A DNA stretch of 61,692 nt from Komagataeibacter sp. FXV3 (GTDB lineage Bacteria > Pseudomonadota > Alphaproteobacteria > Acetobacterales > Acetobacteraceae), in assembly GCF_015155755.1 (NCBI RefSeq), contig NZ_VWPI01000001.1, positions 1 to 61,692 on the forward strand, read 5' to 3'. Below, piece by piece: positions 55,393 to 61,692 of this stretch (position 1 is its first letter; each line of letters begins with the position of its first letter). Made by a program: the position numbers and the translations under genes. The notes below the pieces were generated by a model. It was given only the letters and a program-made list of their open reading frames with translations, made no database searches and had not been told where the DNA came from.

Positions 55393-56361
55393 ATGTCCCC
55401 GTCCAGCCCCACAGACCGCACTGCCGCAGCCGGACGGGTCGCCCATCTGCTGGCGCATGATCTGGTCCAGCCTGTCGCCCCCTTTGTTACGCAGTTTGTC
55501 ACGCACCTGCTTGGCGACACCCGGCCGCTGGGCGTCATTTTCTATGGTTCCGCCCTGCGGGCGCCCGATCCGGATGGGATTCTGGATTTTTACGTGATTG
55601 TCGAGCATCTGGAAGACTGGACATCAGGCTACCTGTCACGTGAGGCCAACCGTATCCTACCCCCCAATGTGGAATATCACGAACTTTCCATCGGGGGACG
55701 GATCATCCGGGCCAAGGTGGCCATCTTGTCCATAGCGCAGTTCCGGAGAATGACGGGGCGCGCCACGCTGGATACCACGGTCTGGGCACGTTTCTGCCAG
55801 CCCGTGCGGCTTGTATGGGTCAGGGAGCCAGAGGCGGCCGATGCCATCCTGGCCTGCATTATCCGTGCGGTGGGGCAGGCAGGGCGCTGGGCTGCAGCCC
55901 TGGGTCCGGCGCAGGGTACGGCCGATGACTACTGGCTGGCCCTGTTTGCCCATACGTACGGCGCGGAACTGCGTGTCGAGAACGGGCGCAGGCCGCGTAG
56001 CCTGTTACAGGGACAGGAAGCACGATACAGGCATCTACTGCCGGATGTATGGCGGGCAGACGGTCTGCCGTTCCGGTCCGAGGGCGATCAACTGACCCCC
56101 CAGCTGACACCTGAACTGCGTCGGACCATGCATGATGGCTGGTGGCTGCGTGGCCGACTGGGGCGCGTGCTGAATGTCAGCCGCCTGTTCAAGGGTGCCT
56201 TCACGTTTGAAGGGGGCGCGCGCTATATCGCATGGAAGATCAAGCGGCATTCCGGCATTGAACTGCCGCTGGGACCGTTTTCGGAACGGCATCCGCTGAT
56301 CTGCCTGCCGTATCTGCTGTGGAAATTACGGCAGGCAGGCTTTTTCAGGCGGCGCGGTTGA
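55393..56361 (+). CDS. Nucleotidyltransferase-like protein of the sphingolipid locus
   Basis: The 322-residue product starts at ATG 55393, nine bases after AAGGA; an ATG at 55384 directly abuts that box. The segment GVIFYGSALRAPDPDGILDFYVIVE near residue 45-70 has the GS...D-x-D pattern of a nucleotidyltransferase active site. It is hydrophilic with a basic C-terminus (IAWKIKRHSGIELP and LLWKLRQAGFFRRRG), consistent with peripheral membrane binding. I do not recognise the exact family. Because it follows a lipid kinase it could transfer a nucleotide onto a lipid phosphate. Its end overlaps the SPT gene tail-to-tail by 17 bases. Confidence 0.6.
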   Translation: MSPSSPTDRTAAAGRVAHLLAHDLVQPVAPFVTQFVTHLLGDTRPLGVIFYGSALRAPDPDGILDFYVIVEHLEDWTSGYLSREANRILPPNVEYHELSIGGRIIRAKVAILSIAQFRRMTGRATLDTTVWARFCQPVRLVWVREPEAADAILACIIRAVGQAGRWAAALGPAQGTADDYWLALFAHTYGAELRVENGRRPRSLLQGQEARYRHLLPDVWRADGLPFRSEGDQLTPQLTPELRRTMHDGWWLRGRLGRVLNVSRLFKGAFTFEGGARYIAWKIKRHSGIELPLGPFSERHPLICLPYLLWKLRQAGFFRRRG

Positions 56362-57547
56362 TACCCATCTCCCCCGCCACAACGGCGAAGATTTCCACGG
56401 CCCGGTCTATCTGTTCCGGCGTATGGGTCGCCATGACGGAGGTGCGCAGCAGCGGGTGCTGGTCGGGCGTTGCAGGCGGCAGGCTGAGGTTGACGTAAAC
56501 CCCAAGGTCCAGCAGCCGGTTCCAGAACGCCACGGCAACCGCCACATCATCCAGAATGACGGACACAACAGGACTGGCCTGCGGGCCTGTGCGCAGGCCA
56601 GCCGCCTGCAGCCCGGCATGAAGCCTGCGCGCATTGTCCATCAACCGCACGCGCAGTTCCGGCCGGTTTTCCAGTTCGGTCAGTGCGGCCATGGTCGCGG
56701 CAATAACTTCTGGCGGCAGGGATGCGGTGAACATATACGGACGCGAACACAGCCGGATCAGGTCCAGACCGGCATGGTTGGATACACAATAGCCACCAAC
56801 CGTGCCAAGGCTTTTGGAGAAGGTGCCGACGACAAAATCGACATCATCTTCCACGCCGTCCGCTTCCGCCACGCCACGGCCATGTTCGCCCATTACACCA
56901 ACGGAATGCGCTTCATCCGCCAGCAGCCATGCACCGGTTTCCCGCTTGACGGCGGCGAATTCCTTCATGGGAACGACGTCACCCATCATGGAATAGATGC
57001 CTTCGACCACGACCAGTTTCGCGCCGGGCGTACCCTCAAGGCGACGCAGGCGTTTATGCAGGTCATCGGCGTCGTTGTGACGGAAGCGGATGACCTGCGC
57101 ATGGCCAAGGCGGCTGCCGTCATAGATGCTGGCATGGCTGTCCGCATCAAGCAGCAGGTAGTCGTCCTTGCCTGCTAATGCGGAAATCGTGCCCAGATTG
57201 GCCTGATACCCGGTGGAAAACACCATGCAATGCCGACGACGGAAGAAGGCACACAGCCGTTCCTCCAACTGGCGATGCAGGCCCTGCGTGCCATTGGCGA
57301 TGCGCGATCCGGTCGTGCCGACACCATAGGCCTTGGCCGCTTCCACCGCCGCTTCGATCGCGGCCGGAGACTGGCTCAGCCCAAGGTAGTTGTTGGTGCC
57401 GAACAGAAGCGTCTCACGCCCTTCGATCAGCCCGACCGTTGAGGAAATGGGCTTTTCGATCACGACGTTGAACGGGTTGCGCCCGCCACCGGCCGTTACA
57501 GCCGACAGGGCGGACGCAAGGCCTTCGTATTTCGAGAAAATCGACAT
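56345..57547 (-). CDS. spt: Serine palmitoyltransferase-like alpha-oxoamine synthase
   Basis: Serine palmitoyltransferase condenses serine with an acyl thioester to 3-ketodihydrosphingosine, the first sphingolipid step. The 400-residue soluble PLP protein has LLDADSHASIYDG (His 138 stacking on PLP), LLADEAHSVGVMG (Asp 211, His 214) and GTFSKSLGTVGGY with the PLP Lys 245. This alpha-oxoamine family also includes BioF and KBL. The adjoining dedicated ACP and fatty acyl-AMP ligase genes favour SPT, and no biotin genes except bioB occur in the window. The ACP ends 6 bases upstream. Confidence 0.85.
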   Translation of the reverse strand: MSIFSKYEGLASALSAVTAGGGRNPFNVVIEKPISSTVGLIEGRETLLFGTNNYLGLSQSPAAIEAAVEAAKAYGVGTTGSRIANGTQGLHRQLEERLCAFFRRRHCMVFSTGYQANLGTISALAGKDDYLLLDADSHASIYDGSRLGHAQVIRFRHNDADDLHKRLRRLEGTPGAKLVVVEGIYSMMGDVVPMKEFAAVKRETGAWLLADEAHSVGVMGEHGRGVAEADGVEDDVDFVVGTFSKSLGTVGGYCVSNHAGLDLIRLCSRPYMFTASLPPEVIAATMAALTELENRPELRVRLMDNARRLHAGLQAAGLRTGPQASPVVSVILDDVAVAVAFWNRLLDLGVYVNLSLPPATPDQHPLLRTSVMATHTPEQIDRAVEIFAVVAGEMGINRAA

Positions 57548-57553
57548 GGTGTA

Positions 57554-57805
57554 TCAGGATGCCTGCTTGAGAGAGACGATACAGGCAGCCAGATCATCAA
57601 TGGTGCGGATATCAGCCAGCCGGTCAAGCGGCACGGAAACGTCGAGTGTATCCTCGATTTCCATGACAAAATTCATGACGGCCAGTGAATCAAAGGCCAG
57701 ATCTTCAACGATCTTGCTGCTGCCATTGATATCACGGGGAACCTTGGGGTTCGCCAGCAGCGTCTTCACGATCAGCGCGGAGACGCTCGCTACCGTTTCA
57801 CTCAT
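57554..57805 (-). CDS. Dedicated acyl carrier protein (sphingolipid pathway)
   Basis: The 83-residue product has the phosphopantetheine site DLAFDSLAVMNFVMEIED with the Ser near residue 40, but the sequence is quite unlike AcpP at 44466. It lies 6 bases upstream of SPT and downstream of an acyl-AMP ligase, so it likely holds the acyl chain that SPT uses. In Caulobacter and some other bacteria an SPT-linked ACP has this position. Start ATG 57805 has AAGGATGTAGGA upstream. Confidence 0.88.
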   Translation of the reverse strand: MSETVASVSALIVKTLLANPKVPRDINGSSKIVEDLAFDSLAVMNFVMEIEDTLDVSVPLDRLADIRTIDDLAACIVSLKQAS

Positions 57806-57983
57806 TCCTACATCCTTATGGCATGTCCTGCCCGCTTTCTTACCGGCAGGGGATCAGCATGAATGGCCTGCCCCACGATCCATGACCGGGGGTGGGGACT
57901 GCAATCGGTCCCCTGATCGGAAGTCTTATGATCGAAAAACAGGTTTTTGGCCAGTCCTGCTTTACATTCTTGCCCGAAAGGGC

Positions 57984-58005
57984 GGGACCCTGCGGCCCCG
58001 GTCCC
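57984..58005. other. Hairpin after the acyl-AMP ligase gene
   Basis: GGGACC (57984-57989) can pair with GGTCCC (58000-58005), just beyond the stop of the acyl-AMP ligase gene. There is no clear T-run. The 200-base gap 57806-58005 has no gene; it may carry a separate promoter for the ACP and SPT genes. Confidence 0.35.
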
Positions 58006-59802
58006 TCAGACTACGGAAACAGACGATGTTTCCAGCGGCTGGAACGCACCCGACAGCAGCATGGCTTTTGCACGGGCGCGTGTCAGCTTGCCCGATGATG
58101 TCTGCGGCAGGGTATGGGGGGGAACCAGAATGATGGAAACATCCACCCCATGCTGCCGGCGAAACAGGCTGGCCGTTTCGGTTTTCAGGGTTTCACGTGC
58201 TTCGGGGGAGGACGCACGGCACTGGACCAGCGCCACGATCTTCTCGCCCTCGTCCTCATCAACCGAAAAGACGGCAACGTCACGACTGCGCAGGCTGCTG
58301 ATTTCGGTTTCGGCGGACCATTCCAGATCCTGCGGCCAGATATTGCGACCGTTGATGATGATCAGATCCTTGGCGCGGCCGGTTATGACAACCTGCCCAT
58401 CCAGCATGTATCCCAGATCGCCGGTATTCAGCCAGCCATTGGCATCAACAACCCGGGCGGTTTCCTGTGGACGGCGGAAATAGCCCTGCATCAGGCTGGG
58501 ACCACGCACGAATACGGCCCCGACCTGGCGGTCATGCAGCACGTTCCCCTGCGGGTCACGTACTTCGAGTTCATGGCGCGGCAGGACTTCGCCACAGAGG
58601 ACAAATGTGCGCAGCGCGCGTGTCGGATCATTGGACGGCACGGCTTCGCCACGTGTTTCAAGCGCACGCAGGTCGATCGTATCCGTCCGGATGCCAGATC
58701 CCAGCGGCGCGAAGCTTATGGCCAGCGTCGCTTCGGCCATGCCGTAGCTGGCGGTAAACGCACCGCTGTCAAAACCGGCCGAGGCGAAACGCTGGGCGAA
58801 ATCCTCAAGGATATGATAGCGGATCATGTCGCCGCCGATCCCCGCCACGCGCCATGACGACAGGTCCAGTTCGATCGAGGTGGCACGGCGTGCGCACAGT
58901 TCGTAACCAAAGGACGGGCTGTAGGAAATCGTGCCGCGGTTGCGGCTGATCAGGTCCAGCCACACATGGGGACGCCGTGCGAATTCACGGGTGGGCAGCA
59001 TGTCCACGCTCAGCTGGCATGTCATGGGGGTCAGGAAGAAACCGACCAGCCCCATGTCATGATAGAGCGGAAGCCATGATACGCAGCGATCACCTGTTTC
59101 ACGGACCTTCAGCCCATTCAGGGCAATGGCGTGTGCATTGGCCATGCCGGAACGCTGGGTCACCGCGATTCCCATGGGAAAGCGCGTGCTGCCGGACGAA
59201 AACTGCAGGTAAGACAGATCATCCGGCTGGACAGGGGGCAGGGTCTCGACCGTAATCGGCGTTTCCAGCAGTTCAGACGGCGTGCCGGAGAATTTCAGGT
59301 CCAGCCCTGAAGTGATTTCGTCCGTCCATGACGAGATGATGGAGGCAATGACCACCGCGGATGCAGCAGCGCCCTCGATCATGCCGCGCAGCGTGCCCAC
59401 ATACCCTTCGCGCCCGCCAAATGCGACAGGCAGTGGCAGGGGCGCCGGGACAAGGCCAGCATACTGACAGCCAAAGAAGATACGCGCGAAGTCACCGTCA
59501 CTTTCGGCCACGATGGCCACCCGGTCACCAGGCTTCAGGCCAAGGGACAGCAGGCGCTTCGCCGTCTCGATCGCCTGTTCGCGCAACGTGCTGTAAGGCA
59601 GCGTTTCGAGCAGGACGCCCTTGCCGGAGTAGATATTGAAACCGCTCTTGCCCTGGGCGGCATAATCCAGTGCCGCCGGGAACGTCGGGAAATCGCCGTA
59701 ACGACGAGGCAAACCAGAATCGGAGGGGGTCGGGAGGCTTATCATTTCCGGTAATGTGACTTCCACAGACGTAACTTGAAACGGCGAATGGGCGGTGTTC
59801 AA
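58006..59802 (-). CDS. Fatty acyl-AMP ligase / acyl-ACP synthetase of the sphingolipid cluster
   Basis: The 598-residue product starts at TTG 59802, supported by GAGGG seven bases before it and a 4-base overlap (TTGA) with the upstream gene. ANL superfamily motifs are present: YLQFSSGSTRFPMG (P-loop A3), the segment SYGMAEATLAISF (A5), and LNTGDLGYMLDG (A7), with GRAKDLIIINGRNIWPQDLE (A8). The family pattern fits fatty acyl-AMP ligases, which charge an ACP rather than CoA. With the ACP and SPT genes downstream it probably loads the fatty acid for sphingolipid synthesis. Confidence 0.87.
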   Translation of the reverse strand: MNTAHSPFQVTSVEVTLPEMISLPTPSDSGLPRRYGDFPTFPAALDYAAQGKSGFNIYSGKGVLLETLPYSTLREQAIETAKRLLSLGLKPGDRVAIVAESDGDFARIFFGCQYAGLVPAPLPLPVAFGGREGYVGTLRGMIEGAAASAVVIASIISSWTDEITSGLDLKFSGTPSELLETPITVETLPPVQPDDLSYLQFSSGSTRFPMGIAVTQRSGMANAHAIALNGLKVRETGDRCVSWLPLYHDMGLVGFFLTPMTCQLSVDMLPTREFARRPHVWLDLISRNRGTISYSPSFGYELCARRATSIELDLSSWRVAGIGGDMIRYHILEDFAQRFASAGFDSGAFTASYGMAEATLAISFAPLGSGIRTDTIDLRALETRGEAVPSNDPTRALRTFVLCGEVLPRHELEVRDPQGNVLHDRQVGAVFVRGPSLMQGYFRRPQETARVVDANGWLNTGDLGYMLDGQVVITGRAKDLIIINGRNIWPQDLEWSAETEISSLRSRDVAVFSVDEDEGEKIVALVQCRASSPEARETLKTETASLFRRQHGVDVSIILVPPHTLPQTSSGKLTRARAKAMLLSGAFQPLETSSVSVV

Positions 59803-60932
59803 CCAATTACCCTCAAAAAGTCAATAATCGATTTCGCGCCTTTGGCCGCCGTGTCTTCCGGCGCCGCAAACCCGAACGTGTCGTTTATATACTCTTTTTG
59901 TCGATCAAGGAAATTTGCATGCGTGAGGAATGCCCTGTCAAGGGCCTGGGTCAGTTCATGCACGTTTTCCGTTACCGGCCCCAATGTCCAGTTTGCATAA
60001 TTCGGGTCATCACGCCACTGTATTGCATGCGCGTTCAGGAACAGGCAGGGGCGTGGTTTTGTAAGGAATTCCGCGACCTGACTGCTGACATCACCCAGAT
60101 ACAGGTCTGATGCCAGTGTATAGGTCATGTCCACGCTCCGGTCGCTGCCCGGATCAATGATCATATGTGGATATGTGGCATAGGGTGCCAGCATATGGCG
60201 GCTTTTTACGCGATCTGTATCAAATAACCGGTAATGGGGCGCGAAGATCAGGTTGTATTTTTCCTGTTGGGCAAAATACTCAAGAACAGCTATGCCAAAC
60301 CGTGGCCACGATGACAGGTTCGGACTGAAATGGGGATTGTAGAGAATGGTCGGACGCGTGTTGGAAAACAGGGGGGCGCTATTGGCATGCAGTCGGCGGA
60401 CCATGTCGAATTTGGCATATATGCCAGTCATATAATGGCCATCACGCAGGGTATTCGCCGTTTTCAGGCGTTCTTCTATTTTATGGCCCGCCATCAGGAT
60501 GTAATCGAACTGTCGTGCATCATGGGTAAAGCCGATGGCCCTGTCCCCGGCACCGTGGCGGGTCCAGATCAGACGTGGATGGGACACGCCCATTTTGCGT
60601 AAAAAGAGCGATGTACGCTCGGGAACGACAATTGCCTGAAATCTGTTGAAATAATTTCTGTTCAAAAAGAGCACGGCTATTTTGCTTAGGGGAGTCGGTC
60701 CATGGCGCCTTATATGATTACGCAGCCATGAAGGCAGGCGTAGAATATCAAAGCTGACCGAGGCGTCCGGATAAAAGCGGGATAGCAGCCGTATGCGGGA
60801 ATCGCGTTCCGGTGTCAGGCTGGCAATGTGAACCTTAATCCCTGGATAAAGCCGTGCCATTTCCAATGCGATTGGAAGGGAATGAAATTCCTGATGTGGC
60901 TGGGCGATATATGGAAACAGGATGTGGGACAT
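59799..60932 (-). CDS. CDP-glycerol:glycerophosphate glycerophosphotransferase-like protein
   Basis: The 377-residue product has the GT-B-like layout of TagB/TagF glycerophosphotransferases: LIWTRHGAGDRAIGF, YILMAGHKIEERL, ILYNPHFSP, LIFAPHYRLFDTD and DLYLGDVSSQVAEFLTKPRPCLFLN (the GD.SS motif). It has no membrane segment. Two 60-base lines within it (60601-60720) count to 40% and 45% G+C, lower than the surrounding genes, which suggests recent transfer or relaxed constraint. Placed before the acyl-AMP ligase, it could add a phosphoglycerol group to ceramide or another lipid. Substrate is inferred only. Confidence 0.72.
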   Translation of the reverse strand: MSHILFPYIAQPHQEFHSLPIALEMARLYPGIKVHIASLTPERDSRIRLLSRFYPDASVSFDILRLPSWLRNHIRRHGPTPLSKIAVLFLNRNYFNRFQAIVVPERTSLFLRKMGVSHPRLIWTRHGAGDRAIGFTHDARQFDYILMAGHKIEERLKTANTLRDGHYMTGIYAKFDMVRRLHANSAPLFSNTRPTILYNPHFSPNLSSWPRFGIAVLEYFAQQEKYNLIFAPHYRLFDTDRVKSRHMLAPYATYPHMIIDPGSDRSVDMTYTLASDLYLGDVSSQVAEFLTKPRPCLFLNAHAIQWRDDPNYANWTLGPVTENVHELTQALDRAFLTHANFLDRQKEYINDTFGFAAPEDTAAKGAKSIIDFLRVIG

Positions 60933-61501
60933 TTATGATCGGCCTGAAAATCCCTCGATTGGCCTGAATTACATAACACACGGATTAATCATAAGATTAA
61001 ATAACAAATACCGTTATCTTACGCTTTCGCAAAACAGCATGTTTTTGAACACGCATTATATGTGTGATTTTTCCATGGTCCCGAATGGTCTGCCAGTCCT
61101 CATCGGTGGGCGTGCCATACGTTGCCTTTGGGCTGTCGCCGGGTGAAGGCGGAATGTCCGTGCGGTCGGGATTTTGTGCATGAACAGATCCCTCGTCATA
61201 TATACCCATATAAGTGATGACAGTTCATTGCAGGAGAGGAGCATTTCCTAACCCGCATGCTTCGCCGTCACATGACCGAGATGGTTGTATTCGTATGGTT
61301 GGGCGCGCGTGTCGCCATGTGGCATGATCATATATGAATAATGCCCTGCAGGAACATGGCGAGGTGCCGTCTGCAGCACAGGCAAGCCTCTCCTTTTTTC
61401 ATATATTTTTCATGTTAATGCAATTTTTTCGGTTCGTTTGGCGAACGGTTTTTGGTTTTAGTGTCTGATTTCCGTGCGTTTCATGTGTTTTCAGGGCGGC
61501 G
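60933..61501. other. AT-rich intergenic region before the rRNA leader
   Basis: About 570 bases without a convincing gene. Frames of 60-75 codons on either strand (for example 60922-61146 plus, 60997-61209 minus) show no recognisable motif. The region holds short AT-rich palindromes such as TCATATATGA (61328-61337), a small GTTCG/CGAAC hairpin (61432-61446), and T-rich stretches (61392-61460) that could act as an UP-like element for the promoter at 61502. Confidence 0.45.
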
Positions 61502-61692
61502 TTGACAGGGTGGGCTAATATCCGTAAAAGCCCCTTCACCGGACGGCGATGCTGCTCCGGCGGGATCTTTGACAAGAGAATAGAGAGAGTATCTGGAAGG
61601 GATATGCTGGCGGCGCGGTTGTTGTCTTTAGGGATGATGATTGGCGGTCTGGACTGGGTGAGACTGGTCTAGGTAGCTTGGCGTATCTTTTT
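61502..61692 (+). promoter_or_regulatory. Predicted rRNA operon promoter and leader
   Basis: TTGACA (61502-61507), a 17-base spacer and TAAAAG (61525-61530) form a good sigma-70-type promoter. About 35 bases later GATCTTTGACAAGAG (from 61564) resembles the boxA antitermination motif that precedes 16S rRNA genes in Alphaproteobacteria (CTCTTTGACA). The remaining sequence to the window end has no coding frame. It is inferred that the 16S rRNA gene begins beyond the right edge. Confidence 0.6.

Noticed and set aside
60997-61209. 70-codon minus-strand frame in the AT-rich right end
   Set aside because: No ribosome-binding site, domain or neighbour linkage; overlapping frames on both strands are equally open.

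Overview
The window is a dense, high-GC chromosomal segment from an alphaproteobacterium, most likely an acetic acid bacterium (Acetobacteraceae, Komagataeibacter/Gluconacetobacter-like). This is an inference from gene order (dnaA-dnaN-recF-gyrB), from the argH-small lipoprotein-lysA-DUF4175 group typical of Alphaproteobacteria, from an mmcB-type gene, and from a sphingolipid (ceramide) synthesis cluster. Nearly all bases are coding, genes often overlap by 4 nt (ATGA), and no plasmid, prophage, IS element, CRISPR array or tRNA was seen.

Layout. 1-6030: replication block dnaA (5' end outside the window), dnaN, recF, gyrB. 6035-10017: gph (minus), glmU and glmS (amino-sugar supply). 10085-12698: thiO-thiS-thiG-thiE thiazole/thiamine operon. 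12922-15546: a large CPA1-type cation/proton antiporter with a C-terminal cyclic-nucleotide-binding-like domain. 15884-22068 (minus): argH, a 53-residue lipoprotein gene (LptM-like), lysA and a DUF4175 membrane protein, interrupted by cdd on the opposite strand. 22278-25354: N-formylglutamate amidohydrolase-like, aroE, coaE, dnaQ. 25452-31224: an overlapping five-gene unit of a Cache/GAF/degenerate-cyclase protein, MlaE-like permease, an ABC 'ATPase' that has lost its nucleotide-binding motifs, an MCE (MlaD-like) protein and a lipoprotein. 31362-38034 (minus): SulP transporter, queD-queC-queE, bioB, sucD-sucC. 38219-42332: ferritin-like protein, exported Dabb-domain protein, a signal-less OpuAC-type binding protein, a methyltransferase and a YdcF-like protein. 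42399-47113: fabD-fabG-acpP-fabF and mltG.

47143-54240 (minus): an overlapping chain metallophosphoesterase, lptF, lptG, fatty-acid-hydroxylase-family protein and MobA-like nucleotidyltransferase, then an mmcB gene carrying an in-frame TGA, an inositol-monophosphatase-family gene and a SYLF-domain protein. 54400-60932: a lipid kinase and a nucleotidyltransferase-like protein (plus) facing a minus-strand operon of CDP-glycerol-type transferase, fatty acyl-AMP ligase, dedicated acyl carrier protein and serine palmitoyltransferase. Together these look like a sphingolipid synthesis and headgroup locus. The last 190 bases have the look of an rRNA operon promoter and leader (TTGACA-17-TAAAAG and a boxA-like motif), so a 16S gene is predicted just outside the window.

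The most interesting parts are the Mla-like operon in which both the cyclase domain and the ABC ATPase have lost catalytic motifs, the sphingolipid cluster with its atypical low-GC glycerophosphotransferase-like gene, the nonsense codon in mmcB, and the signal-less betaine-binding-type protein. All functions are read from sequence motifs and remembered family features; no database search was run.
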